Under the pieces are notes generated by a model. That model had not been told where the DNA came from and did no database searches. It saw only the letters and a list, made by a program, of their open reading frames with translations. A stretch of 64,000 nucleotides of DNA from Rachicladosporium sp. CCFEE 5018 (Eukaryota; Ascomycota; Dothideomycetes; Cladosporiales; Cladosporiaceae). Location: positions 371,880 to 435,879 of the forward strand of contig KZ111163.1 of NCBI GenBank assembly GCA_002077045.2, read 5' to 3'. Shown piece after piece: positions 43,365 to 54,142 of this stretch. Numbering within the stretch: the stretch's first letter is position 1; each line of letters opens with the position of its first letter. A program made the position numbers and the translations under genes.

Positions 43365-44216
43365 CTACCCGTCCAGGTCCCACCCTCCAGCAGAGTGCCA
43401 CTCATACTCCAGTGGTCGATACCCCGGCTTCGCACTACCAGTATGCTCCAACACATGTCTCAAACTCGTCATATCCTCCTTCTCCGGCAACCTCTCACTC
43501 AGTTCCCTCCTGCTAGGAACTCGAAACCCGGGTCTTAGCGACTCCATGAACTGTCTGAAAGACGAACTGTCGATCGCACACAAGGGTATGTCAGCCTCAT
43601 CAACCCACCTGACCAAAGCCTCCTCCGCAGCGACTTGCTCAGCCGCATTCATCGCCTCACTCTCCCTGAGTCGCTTCGGCGGAGGCGGTACAGCGTCGCC
43701 TTCACCACGCTCCGGCTGCCACTTCTCCCACATGTCTTGGGGAAGCTTCTCGCAACGCACGAAGTGGTGATACAGTCGTTGCAAACTGTTGGAAGCCCAC
43801 TGTGCGCTGCAGTAATTACAAGTCACAACTGGGTGTGTTTTCGCATTGCTGTAGTCCCTGCCTACGTGCCGCCAATCATCGCTCGCGCGGTCAGTGTGAG
43901 GATGCCATGGCGCTTTCGCTGGCACCGACGAGGTAGTGCTAGCTTGATCTCGTGCGTGGTATTGCGCTGGGACTTGTATGGGAGCCGTGGGCTGGGCAGA
44001 GGTTCGAGACGGCTGCCATTTCTCCCAGAATTGTTCCGGGAGCCCTGGGCATTTGGAGAGATGAGCGTGCAAGCGTTGCAGGGAGTTCGATCGCCAGTGA
44101 GATGAGCAGTATAGACAGGTCACCGTTGGGTGGGCTTTGTCGTCAGGCCACGTGCGGTGACTGTGTGCCCAATCGGCGGATGCACCAGAGCCAGAGAGGC
44201 GATTCATCGTGGACAT
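43365..44216 (-). CDS. Twin BED-like zinc-finger protein with hAT-transposase fragment
   Basis: Intronless, 283 aa. Two near-identical units of about 50 residues: finger 1 (Cys34, Cys37, His50/52, Cys56; core NSLQRLHAHLSKC) and finger 2 (Cys133, Cys136, His150/151, Cys155; core NSLQRLYHHFVRC). Each is followed by the same WEKWQP block, so the fingers arose by internal duplication. Residues 201-245 (LVRWVDEADIPLCAIDSSSF and MESLRPGFRVPSRREL) match the start of the hAT transposase domain just after the BED finger. The RNase H catalytic core and dimerisation domain are absent; the protein ends about 40 residues later. It is therefore either a domesticated DNA-binding protein or the intact-looking stub of a hAT element. 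No terminal inverted repeats were seen nearby. Confidence 0.75.
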   Translation of the reverse strand: MSTMNRLSGSGASADWAHSHRTWPDDKAHPTVTCLYCSSHWRSNSLQRLHAHLSKCPGLPEQFWEKWQPSRTSAQPTAPIQVPAQYHARDQASTTSSVPAKAPWHPHTDRASDDWRHVGRDYSNAKTHPVVTCNYCSAQWASNSLQRLYHHFVRCEKLPQDMWEKWQPERGEGDAVPPPPKRLRESEAMNAAEQVAAEEALVRWVDEADIPLCAIDSSSFRQFMESLRPGFRVPSRRELSERLPEKEDMTSLRHVLEHTGSAKPGYRPLEYEWHSAGGWDLDG

Positions 44217-44852
44217 GCAGTGGACTGGTAGATGATTATGTACGCATATACTGTAGGTCTACCGTAGATAGCTTGTGTATCAGGGTGGGGCTTCCTGTTC
44301 GTTCAAGCGACAGAACACTCGGAACGAGCAGAACAGGGCTATATCGACATCTGTCGACTCGTCCTCTCTGGTAGTGCCACTGAATCCAGTATGGGAGACA
44401 TCAAAACTGTCAATTCCGACGGTCACTTGGATGTTCCTCTACGTCGCGTTTATTTTGCGACATGGTAGCTCACTCTCTGCTGTTCTGGACCGCACCTTCT
44501 GTCAGTCTCCATCCTGACGGCCGGGCCGAGGCTCGTGGCATCTGGTAAGCTTGTTTCTCTAACGAAAGCTAAACGCAGATCAGGGGCTCTAGCAGCGCGT
44601 GGTTCCCGTGTTTTACCGCTCACGTCACCCCGGCAATCTTGTGGTCTGGGAGCACATGTTCCCGGTTTGTGGACAGGTGGGATGTCTAGGAGTCGTGGCT
44701 TCATGGTGAGGGGTGCCTTCGCGAGTGGACTACTCTTCCAAGGCAAACGGTAGCAGTGGCAGCTTCGGTTCAGAATTCTCAGTGAATGCTGGTGAGATTA
44801 GCGGGAAACGCAGCGGTGTAAGAGGTGTACAGGCACAACGTGAAGGCTATGG
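44217..44852. other. Intergenic, divergent promoters
   Basis: 0.64 kb between the start of the BED protein and the start of the vezatin-like gene. The plus strand is open from 44713 in the frame of the next gene's exon 2, but that start is GTG and the sequence lacks similarity to the family, so it is promoter/leader and then intron. Confidence 0.5.
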
Positions 44853-46585
44853 ATGGAGCCGATATATGGTGACGGAACGCCTTTGGCTGCGTACCTGGAA
44901 GGTATTTTGGGCTACATCTGCTGGGTTCAGGAGCAGCACTCTGATCATGAAGTCAGGAGATGGTACTTACGAACCAGAAGTCGAGGATCATTGTCGAACT
45001 GCGTCAACACATACGAACGATGTGCCGTTAGCCTTCGCACCCAGCGGTAATGGTACCATCACGAATCGTCGAAGACGACATACGCTTCCGCCACTCCAAA
45101 CGATTGCTCCGCAGCAGGTGCCAAACAGAGCGGTCCAGCTTCGGAATGCCTGGTCGTCGGCGGTGAACTCGCGTCTGGGCCGTGCGGACAATGAGAAGTT
45201 CGTCGAGCATATTCGCTACCTGCTGGTGGCCTCACAACTGCTGAGCGAGTATTTGGACCAGGGTTCGTTACAGCTGCCACTCACACCGGTCCGGGGTGGT
45301 CTCGATGGCACAGCAGAGGTGCCGGGGTTGACGATCAGCAACGGCAGCTTGTGCGGCGTGGCCGTCGCAGCATCTGCTGCATTTGCTGTTGTGTGGCTGA
45401 TCAGCTGGGCGCGAACAAGCAATGGTGGCTATGTTGATCGAAGTCGAGTCACTCTTGTGGCTGCGATACTTGCATTCATTGGCGCGGTCGGATATGCGTA
45501 CATTCGCAAACAGCTTCTACGCAACCTGCGACGAGGGGCGGTAGATGCCACGTCGGACCTGACCGCCAGCTGGCAGGCATTCGAGGTAGCCAGCACATCA
45601 GCGTTGCAGCTGATACAGGAGGTTGAGCTAGTGTCAAAGGGCTATCGCATCAGTACGCCCATGCCACCCGTGTCAAGGGTGGAAGACTCGGCGTCACGCA
45701 GGTGTGCACGACTGCGAAAGATGCTGCACAAGGGCTACGCTGCACTGATACCGGCGTGCATCTCAGTAATTACTACATTGCAGACTTTGATCGACGAAGA
45801 CGATCTGGACAGATACTTCGAGGTCTATGACATCAACGCTCAAGACGCAAAGGAAGCTACTGGACCGGATGCGTTGAGCGTGCTGGAAGATGATCCCGAA
45901 TCGCTGAAGTCACTTCGCGTGCTCAGCTATCGGGCTTGCATCCTGCGCCGCATCACCTTGTGCGCACTCATGTCACTTCAAGCAGACGGTGGAAAGCCCG
46001 ACTTCGCCCGTTGGCGAACAGCATCCGAAGTCATGCGCTCTCTGCACAGCACGACCTTGACCTCGGCCGAAAAGCTTCGCGCCGTGCTTGCCGACATGGA
46101 CTCACTGCAAGTCCCGACCACTCCCGCAACGAAAGGCCTTCACTCGCACACACCCACCCGGGAAAAGATGCGCAGCCAAGTCCGGAAGATCTCCGCACTC
46201 TCCTCTGGTATTCGTGGCCTGCAAGCGAAGATGCAGATCTTGCGCGAAGAGACCACGCACTCACTGGAGAACACCGAAGACCTGACTGATCTTGGCCCAA
46301 ACCTTCTCGCGCAATACGACTCGATTGGTGCAGATCTGCGTGAATTGATGCAAGCCTGGGAAGCTGGCAAAGCCAGTCTCCAAACCAACATCATCAAGCA
46401 CGAGAAACGCCTCTCCTACGCCTCATCCACAGCCTCTGGTCTTCGCTCGCCAGTCTCATCCCTCGGCGGCCTTACGGCTGTCGACGAAGATGGCTCGCCT
46501 GCCGATGCCCTTCGCGCATTGAACGGCATGATGAGCAAGCGTTCAAGCAGTGCTACTTCACCATCAGAGGCTGAAGATGGCGAGG
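44853..46585 (+). CDS. Vezatin-family membrane protein (Inp2-like), 3' end lost in assembly gap
   Basis: Exon 44853-44901 encodes MEPIYGDGTPLAAYLEG; a 76 bp GTATTT intron leads to exon 44978 onward, which runs into the N gap. About 593 residues are visible. HIRYLLVASQLLSEYLDQ precedes two hydrophobic helices at about residues 115-185 (GVAVAASAAFAVVWLISWA and TLVAAILAFIGAVGYAYI), then a long helical domain (WQAFEVASTSALQLIQEVELVSKGY, LRKMLHKGYAALIPACI), coiled coil and a Ser-rich tail (MMSKRSSSATSPSEAE). This is the fungal vezatin/Mysoin-binding architecture whose yeast relative Inp2 is the peroxisomal receptor of the myosin V motor Myo2. Membrane location and peroxisome role are inferred from the family. 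The expected basic, coiled C-terminal 60-80 residues are not visible and probably lie in the gap. Confidence 0.8.
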
Positions 46586-46685
46586 NNNNNNNNNNNNNNN
46601 NNNNNNNNNNNNNNNNNNNNNNNNNNNNNNNNNNNNNNNNNNNNNNNNNNNNNNNNNNNNNNNNNNNNNNNNNNNNNNNNNNNNN
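46586..46685. other. Assembly gap, 100 N
   Basis: Exactly 100 undetermined bases, a size commonly used as a placeholder for a gap of unknown length. The frame is open on both sides, but the flanking protein parts do not belong to one recognisable family, so at least one gene end and one gene start are probably hidden here. Confidence 0.98.
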
Positions 46686-49600
46686 GCATATGGCTTAAGC
46701 TCTCCTTCGGAAGCCTCGCTGATTGTCGAAAATGATCTTCGAGATGCGTCCAAACGGTCATCGTCTGAGGACAACCCAAGACTGTGGTCAGAGCCTTGGC
46801 AGACGGCTTCTGTCACCTTTCCGGCTTCTTCTGCGCCGTCAACACCGACACCCTTGCAGATGGACGTTCCCAACGCTGGTATTAACACAAGATCAGCGTC
46901 CTCAAGTCCGCTATCGTCAGTACCATCCAATTGCATTTCCGAAGTTCCCCCATCGAGCAGCAGATCGGATGCTGGAGGACCGCAAGAAGTCACACCATCA
47001 TCCCGGGATCTATTGCTGACACCAGTGGGGTCTGCGACGGCCGCAGATCTGAGCGCGCGTCAACGTCGACAGAGTTCCCGAATCAGGCCGCGCGGGAATT
47101 CTGAGCTTGAAGTAGACTCCCATACATTTCTGGCAGACGATAGACTCAACGAAACGCCATTCGCGGTAGACTCGCCTGCCTTGAACGAGGACGAACGGTC
47201 AGCGAGCACTCCTAAGAAGCGGCTGGGTGGAAACAAGAAGAATAAGCATGGCAGACAGCGGGTCGGACAACGATCAGCACGACCTTCCAGCAATCAGCTT
47301 TCGAAGAATGTGTTCGTTCACGTCTCACAATCTCCAGAGGAAGTAATCCGCGCGAGCTACATCGAATTTGGACTCCGAGGTGATGAGGGACATCTTGCAT
47401 TTCTACAGGACCACTGTGCACTACCGAATCTGATTGAAGTCTACATGGGATCCACAGCACACTCCCGATCAAGGCTGACAGAATCCACCATGGGAAATCT
47501 AAAAGTCAAAGTGGAGGATCTGCTGACGTTCTTTCCGGGACCGAGCGATCATGACGCTGATCAGCAGAACGTAACGTTTATCAGGTTCCTCTGCAACCTC
47601 GCATCGGACAATCCTCACACGAACAGTCTCGTAGGGGTGATGAGAACTTTGAATGCTCACAGCGCTGCTAGAGAGGATGAGAAAAACATGCTGTCGTTCT
47701 TCAGTCTTTCGATACTGGTTCTTGCTAAGCTGACTGACAACCAGGTTCAGGTGTGTCGTTCTGCTAGAGAACTCCGTATTTGGTTGCCCTGCTGACCGGT
47801 CCAGTTTACGGAAGCTATGGATTACTTCGATGAGGGTAGAGACGCAAAGCTATCTGCACAGAAGGAAAAGTACTTCTACGAAATCCTCAATGCTTGTAGG
47901 TGCTTGCACTTCATGCTCGGGACTCTGAGCGACCAGTGGAAAGGCCTTCATCTATTGGTGGTGATGTATTTCTGTGAGTCGTAACAACTTCCGACATCTT
48001 CCGGAAAGTCTGCTGCCGCATCACGCTGACCGTGAACAGTGAGAGCTGGAAAATCTAGGCTTAGGGCGTACTTTCAACCCACTACGCGTCCGGCTGCTCT
48101 TCAATTGCTTGTTCAACGGCTCGCAGCACCAGATTTTGTTTCGCAACATGTTGACCACATTCGCCTTCTTGTTTCAAAAGCATTGCGGGGCACACAACCA
48201 CTGCTTGAGACACAGACACCGTTGGTAAAGTTGCAAGGACTCTTGTCCGGCATCGTGGCGTAAGCAAGCACTGTTATTCGCACGGTCGAATATACCTGCT
48301 TACATTTGTAGTGAAACAACCATTGCTGCGAAACTCAGTTATAACGACAGCTATCATTCCAGGGCTGTGGAGAAGTGTCTGGACGACGCTCAACGTGGCA
48401 ATCCACAAGGTGTGTATTCGACGTCTCATTCTAGTCGATCAGGTGCACTAACGTCGTACAGCCGCACGAACACCTGCTTTCTACGATGCGATGCCGACAC
48501 CTGATTCTAGAGCTGCCAATACCCCGAACATCAGACGTGCGGCGTTGACGGGCAAGAAACGATCGAGAAGCGCTGTTCAGGAAGCACATGAGCAAAGGAG
48601 TCCAGAAAAGCGAAGACGGCTGAGCACGACCGTCTCAGAGGCTGGCAGCGTTGCTTCGGACGCACCCTCTGATCTGCATGAATCTCATGAGTGCGGAACG
48701 GTGTCACCGTGCACGGTACGCTAAGCTTCTCTTACTTCTGACGTGCTGATCGCTAATGTCCAACAGCAGAACCTGAGTGGGACGAACGAGCAAGCTTTCG
48801 ATTCCGAGAGTTCGGCAACTGTTTTGGTGACGAGCAATCTTGTCACAGACAGCAGAAGTCGTTCGCTGGATGGAAACATGCACGCACAGCTTCATGAGCA
48901 CACAGCTGCACCGACAACTTCAGCTGAAGTAGGCAGCAAATGTCTTGGAGATGTGGCCAGCGAGCCAGCTCACGAGGAACCTGTTTTCCGAGGTAATCGT
49001 GACCTGCACATACTCCTGTACGACATGACTGACACAGTCTGATACATTAGGCACGCCAAAAGGCATCGTAAGTTTTCGCAACTACTGCATTCAGAGGCAG
49101 TGAAGGCTGGTGGTCTGGCCATGGCGGACGTTTGTGGATACATTGCTGACCGATGTCGCAGAAAAGGAAACGAGGGCAGAGCGATCCCTCTGAGGTGCCA
49201 CTAGGTAGCAGGACTCGGCTACATTTGAGAGGTAATGCTTAGGACACGACACTTGCATAGAGCGGCTGAGCTGACTCCTCTAACAAAGGGGCCTATGAAG
49301 ATCAAAATTGGATGACACCTCCCAAGCGTCGCCGCGTTGAGAGCGATAGCATCTTGGGTAGAGACCAGGAAGTTGACCACACGATCGTATAGGGCGAGCG
49401 TCGCAAAAGTACAGGAAACGATGTACCGGCTCATCACACCATCGTCGACGCTTCCGTATCTGTGTCTTCCCCTCCCAGCAACGACCACCCGGAGCCAGAC
49501 AGTATACGCTTAGCAGCGAAAGCACTAGTGCGTAATCAAATCACGCAACATCTCCTGTGGGCTAACAAACAAACAGGCAGACGAGCTTCAACGAGAGAAG

Positions 49601-51024
49601 AAGTCTATTTGGACGGAGCAAGATCCTCTGGCGGCACTAAATTCTGAGCTCTGCCCGGCTGACTCCTTGTATCAGTTGGCATCGAAAGGGATGTTTGATG
49701 GAAACATCATCAACACGGTCGCGGTTCTCGGCAACTCTGCTCCAGCAAAAATGTGTTTCCTGTCGAGCTTTGTCTGGGACAACATTCGGCTCCGGAAATA
49801 CGGTACGGTCAAGCGCTGGATGGAGAAGGTCGGTCGCAACAAGACCCTCTGGGTCCTTCCAGTATACGATATGGACCAGTGGATGGCCGTAAAACTCGAC
49901 TGGGAAGCCATGAGTATGGAAATATATGATCCACGGGAAAATTCTCTATCTGGGCAGCCTCAGAAAGTTCTGAGTGTAAGTCAGTGAATACCACATCGGG
50001 CGGACAACCAGACTGACATCTCACAAAGCGCATCAAGAAGTGGGCTGAACAAATTCGGAACGTCAGTGGTCAGTGGCGTCTGCAAAGCGCTCCCGGTCCT
50101 CGGCAGAGTCCAAGTGAATTATCTCAGACCAATGCTGGAGTCTATGTGGCATGCGTACTGCGGATCTGGCTTCAAGGCAATGATGCCAGCTCTCGTAGTC
50201 TGGAGGATATCGTTGCCTTCAAACTGGAGATGCTGGAACTTCTCCGATCAGGGCCTAGGATGGAAGAATATCATGAAGCCAGCGATACCTCCAGCGAAAG
50301 TGCTGGAGACGACGTAGGCCTCGTGCTCCCAAGAATGGAGCCTCTCAGTACATGCTCGGACCAAGAACGTCCCAATCCCAGACCACAGTCTCCGGACGAG
50401 ACAACAAGCACTCGGCCACAGCAGACCACGTTTGGTGAGAAGAGCCACTCTGTGCAGCGTGAGCTTGGTACAGGTCGAGCTTGGCCGACGTCTCCCGCGA
50501 GTGAATAGTCATGTAATTACCAAGCTAAAACCAGAGGGCTGCCTGGTTTTGACGGTCACGAATCCACGGCAAACCACTTAGCTGAGGAAAACAACGACTC
50601 TAGCGAGAAGGGAGAAGACCCTGATGCTGAACCACAGGGTCAAAGATCGCAAGGTCAAATTAGTGCCCAGCCACCGCCCGGCGAACGACCAAGTCCGCAT
50701 GGGGATCAAATGGAACCGCCGTTGTCTGCGGTAAGTGATTTGTGTATGGCGAATCCAAATCCCAACTCTCAGGGCAGTCCGCGTGACCACTCACAAAGCC
50801 CACAGCCGCAGAGCTATGGAAAATTGTGCGATCTTGACGCTCTCGCGGCCACGGGATCACCAACAGAGTCGCGTACTCCAGTCGGGGTGCACGAGCCGAA
50901 AGAGGAATCATCAATCGACCGACAAAATATCACCGGATTTCGTGACAACGGTATTGGGGAGGGGCCACATCGTGAACAACAATTGGACGCGCTTAATTTA
51001 TCCTTTTCACGTAGAACGTCATAA
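46686..51024 (+). CDS. Multi-exon protein with degenerate Ulp1-like (C48) domain, 5' end in gap
   Basis: I read exons 46686-47750, 47805-47973, 48040-48259, 48312-48409, 48462-48715, 48767-48992, 49051-49067 (17 bp), 49162-49231, 49289-49357 or through to 49527, 49577-49975, 50029-50467 and 50525-51024 (perhaps minus 50731-50772). All junctions are GT...AG with continuous phase. The first third is disordered; then a helical domain (VIRASYIEFGLRGDEGHLAFLQ, FIRFLCNLASDNPHTNSL, YEILNACRCLHFMLGTLSDQW), a basic Ser-rich linker (KKRSRSAVQEAHEQ), and a C-terminal part resembling Ulp1 peptidases: FDGNIINTVAV, FLSSFVWDNIRL, TLWVLPVYDMDQWMAVKLDW, MEIYDPREN and LSQTNAGVYVACVL. At the places of the catalytic His and Cys (HW, DCG) it has QW and NAG, so it is probably inactive. 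A TAG at 49390-49392 lies in frame unless spliced out. Domain assignment is by pattern only. Confidence 0.55.
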
Positions 51025-51460
51025 GCGTTGGGAAGGAGGTCAGGAGAAGACTCGCTGTCTCCTGCATCGGGTTGCAGTGCAAAGGACGCGATTGGGATTA
51101 GGAAGTGTTTCTCGCATCGTGTCCAATTATATTTTACCTGCAGTCTACATACAAACTCTTGTGCTGTGCGTCACAGCCTCAGTGGAAATAAGAGCGATGT
51201 TCCACAGCATCTGTTAGGGATGAGTAGGAGACTCCTAAGAGCAAGATTCCGTAAGAGAACTTGTTTTGCTCTGCATGGTACAGCCAGCTTTATCGCTGCC
51301 TCGAGTTGGCAGCTTGTGTTTTCGTCGGCCGCCATACTTGCGAAAGCAGAATTGCGATGATATTGATATAAGCTGACAATCGGATCATCGTTCTCATTGA
51401 CACGACTTCAGATGGTCTTAAGGCGGCAAGAAATTGTCCACATGGCAGATATCACACATC
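51025..51460. other. Intergenic between convergent genes
   Basis: 0.44 kb between the end of the Ulp1-like gene and the stop of the F-box gene. Open frames at 50735-51360 have no motif. Confidence 0.5.
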
Positions 51461-52860
51461 CTACGAAGTTATGACGTTACCAAGTTTCGAGCGCTGGATC
51501 GGTATGTTGTCCGCAAAGTCCCACACCACAATATTAGAGTTGTTCGAGCAGCATGCCAGCCACCGATGATTGAAGTGAACCCCGAAGACACGTCGCTCCG
51601 ATCGGCCAAAGTCAAGGAAGCTGCTTCCAGGTAGTAGGGAGGGAGGCGCCTCGTACTGTTTCCCATTCGAAAGCTTCAGTTTTCTTGACTGCCATTGACG
51701 ATCGGAACCTCGAGTCCATACAGCCACAAAACCATCGTAAGACCCAGAGGCCATTCGCCATCCTTCGTGCTCGCTCATTCGTGACCGGACCGCTCGGACT
51801 AGACCATTGTGTCCAGCCAATGGTTGTGTGCACATCATTAAACGGCGATCGTAAATCCTAACAGAGTTGTCTCGACTTCCGCTGATGATGAATCGTCCAT
51901 CGAATGCCACACAGCCAATAGATCGTGGCTCCTCTACTGTTTTGAGACATATTCCCGTAGAAACATTCCAGAGCTTTATAGTATGGTCGGCGGAAGCAGA
52001 CACCATCAAGTCTCCCAACAAGTCAATCGCGTTCACGTTTCCCCGATGTCCACCAAGTGTCCTGATAGGTGAGAGTGCAAGTCCTTCTCGTCGTTCTTCG
52101 GCGCCCAAGAAAACCCGGACATCCCAGATCTTGATGGTTCCATCGAAAGAGCTCGTCACCAGGACCGTCTCATTGAACTTAAGACCAGTCACCCCCTCGG
52201 CATGGGCGTGGGTGACTTTGATAATCATTTTCAGGCTCGAAAACCTCCAAGAGATCAAATCGCCGCTAGTACTCCCCGAGATGATAACATCGAGACTATC
52301 TCGCGAGTCACACTGGACGCAGAGGAAGCCACCGTCGCAGCCTCTCAAAGGCTCGCCAGCTAGTCGGAGCGTCCTAAGATTCCACATGCGCACGGATCCG
52401 TCCAGACTGGCACTCACCAAAACTTTGCCGCATGTCTGAATGGCGCAGACGGTTTCGCTGTGGCCCTCGCCCGTATGTTGGGGGTGTGGCAGCTCAGATT
52501 TAAGGAAGCGTCCATGTTTCCAGTTCTGCTCGATCCGAGTCCGCTGTCTGAAAAGTTCATGCCATGTGGAGCCTTCTTCCTCCTTCTCTGTGGTGGCGGA
52601 AATGGTTGCGACTACTGCTGCATATCTCTTGCCGCCGTGGGGCGGGTTCGGTTCTTTAGACGTGCTTCTGTCCCAACCTGCAGCCATCCAGAGTTGATAC
52701 CACAAGATGTTGTCTTCAAACAGTGATGCCAGGTCCTGCAGACCAGAGATGCTCTGCTTAGGTGCTGATAGTCGAGATAGGAGAATATTTGAAGCAGGAC
52801 TTCGTTGGGCAGATTGGCGGCAAGCGACATCGATGCTGATTTGGAAGGTGGTAGGAACAT
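51461..52860 (-). CDS. F-box/WD40 repeat protein, frame broken once
   Basis: Minus-strand, intronless. The N-terminal F-box (LPNEVLLQIFSYLDYQHLSRASLVCRTWHH, here as LPNEVLLQIFSYLDY and ASLVCRTWHH) occupies residues about 17-55. After a linker come seven WD40 blades: VLVSASLDGSVRMWNL, VIISGSTSGDLISWRF, VLVTSSFDGTIKIWDV, LMVSASADHTIKLWNV, FIISGSRDNSVRIYDR, RMASGSYDGFVAVWTR and WLACCSNNSNIVVWDF. The architecture is that of substrate receptors of SCF ubiquitin ligases (Cdc4, Met30/SconB type); the target is unknown. Between TWHH and FEDNILWYQLW the frame changes: CATCACTGTTTG at about 52721-52727 lacks one base relative to an in-frame W-H-x-L-F-E-D, and no splice site can repair it. Total length is two bases over a multiple of three, consistent with one lost base, perhaps a CC shortened to C. 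Confidence 0.83.
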
Positions 52861-53896
52861 CTGGTCAGCTATGTCTTATCGTGACTCCAGCAGGAGAATG
52901 ATAATGGGCCGACATGCACGCTGTTTCTATCACATTTCGCCCTTGCCAAGCCAAGTACACAAATGTCGTTGACCTGGCAACAGTCGAGACAGGCCCAACT
53001 CTACGTTCAAATCTCGTGCCGCATGGAAGTGTTTGATTCGGCATTGAAAGCGCTAGTCCGAAAGGGGATCCAGGGAATGCATTCTCCGGAACGCCAAGGC
53101 GAGCAGATCTGCACGCAGTCATTCGTTGGCTGCTGCCTGGGCGTACTCAAAAAGTGGAAAGCAGAACTCTGATCCAGCAGATGGTAAGCGGAATGGTTTG
53201 CCACGCCGCATGTTGGCAATTGGTTAGCGTTAGACAATGCACAGTTAATTGGCGGACGACGGTGCTGAGGCTGGAGCCACCTGAAGGACACCGCGGCCCA
53301 TAACACCAAGAGAGCTTTGAGATTACGCGCCAACTCTCCCCCTGGCCAAGAACCTCGTCCTCTGATAGTAATGACTTCAGTCCAACTAACGCTACGGACG
53401 AGCCTGTAGCTCGCCTGCCAATATTCAACGATAGCTTGCAAAAGCGACCCAGGCCCTACGATTGCGCGTATGTCTACAGGACTATGTATTCATTGGAGAA
53501 GCACTAGAGGAAAGCGCATGGTTGGACTGTGGCGGGGCCAAGCGCGACCGGCTGCCACTGAACAAGCAGGATGCCAGACACTAGAAACGGGCAAGTACTC
53601 ATAGAGCTGTCCGCCGCCAGCGAAATCAACGAACATTGAGAGTGCGATCAGTTGTTCGAGTAGCTGAAGGAAGAAGCCGTCGACAGGCATAGAGTGAGGA
53701 AGGCAAAAGGCTATCCAGTCCGATGCCTTAGCAATGCATTGGTTTCCCAGCAGATGGAATGATTTTTTGGCAGTGACGGTCAGTTCTCTCAAACGACTAC
53801 TGACATAGACGTTCGTTGCAGTGGTGTTCGGGCCATGCTGTAGCTTGGCTCGGGTACGCATCGGTCAAAAAGTACCTTTGTATTCTCGTTAGGCTC
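52861..53896. other. Intergenic, possible eroded coding remnants
   Basis: 1.04 kb. Frames of 65-145 codons occur on both strands. A plus-strand stretch around 53270-53420 (HLKDTAAHNTKRALRL, then a stop) looks faintly coding but I cannot assign it. It may be eroded upstream or neighbouring parts of kinase-like gene copies. Confidence 0.4.
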
Positions 53897-54142
53897 CTAG
53901 CTCACAAGACGGCGCCGTTTGCACACTCCAATACCTGCGCCCGGTGACAGTTTCCTGTTCCTTTCTAGCAGCCCTGTTTGCCTGTTTATTAACTCGCATT
54001 TGTGAAAGTCGATCAGTAGCACGCGACCCAGCTCCTTGTTCCACAGTGAGTTCTCCGGCCGGACGTCCCCGTGCCGAACCCCAAGCTTGCGGATCTCTGC
54101 GTGAGACCTCCTAGTCGCTATCAATCTAGCATGCCATTGCAT
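53897..54142 (-). pseudogene. Fragment of a fungal protein-kinase-like (FunK1/APH-type) protein
   Basis: An 81-codon minus-strand frame contains the catalytic-loop motif LGVRHGDVRPENSLW (H-x-D-x-x-x-x-N), the metal-binding strand LLIDFHKCEL (DFG-equivalent DFH) and a basic C-terminal end GVCKRRRL. That is the last third of the expanded fungal kinase-like family related to aminoglycoside phosphotransferases. The N-lobe is missing; the frame's 5' edge lies about 40 bp from the start of the TA-rich RIP-like block, so the gene seems to have been cut by, or destroyed within, the repeat. Confidence 0.6.

Noticed and set aside
53490..53861. 123-codon minus-strand frame next to the kinase fragment
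   Set aside because: No motif and no link in frame or splice sites to the kinase-like fragment.
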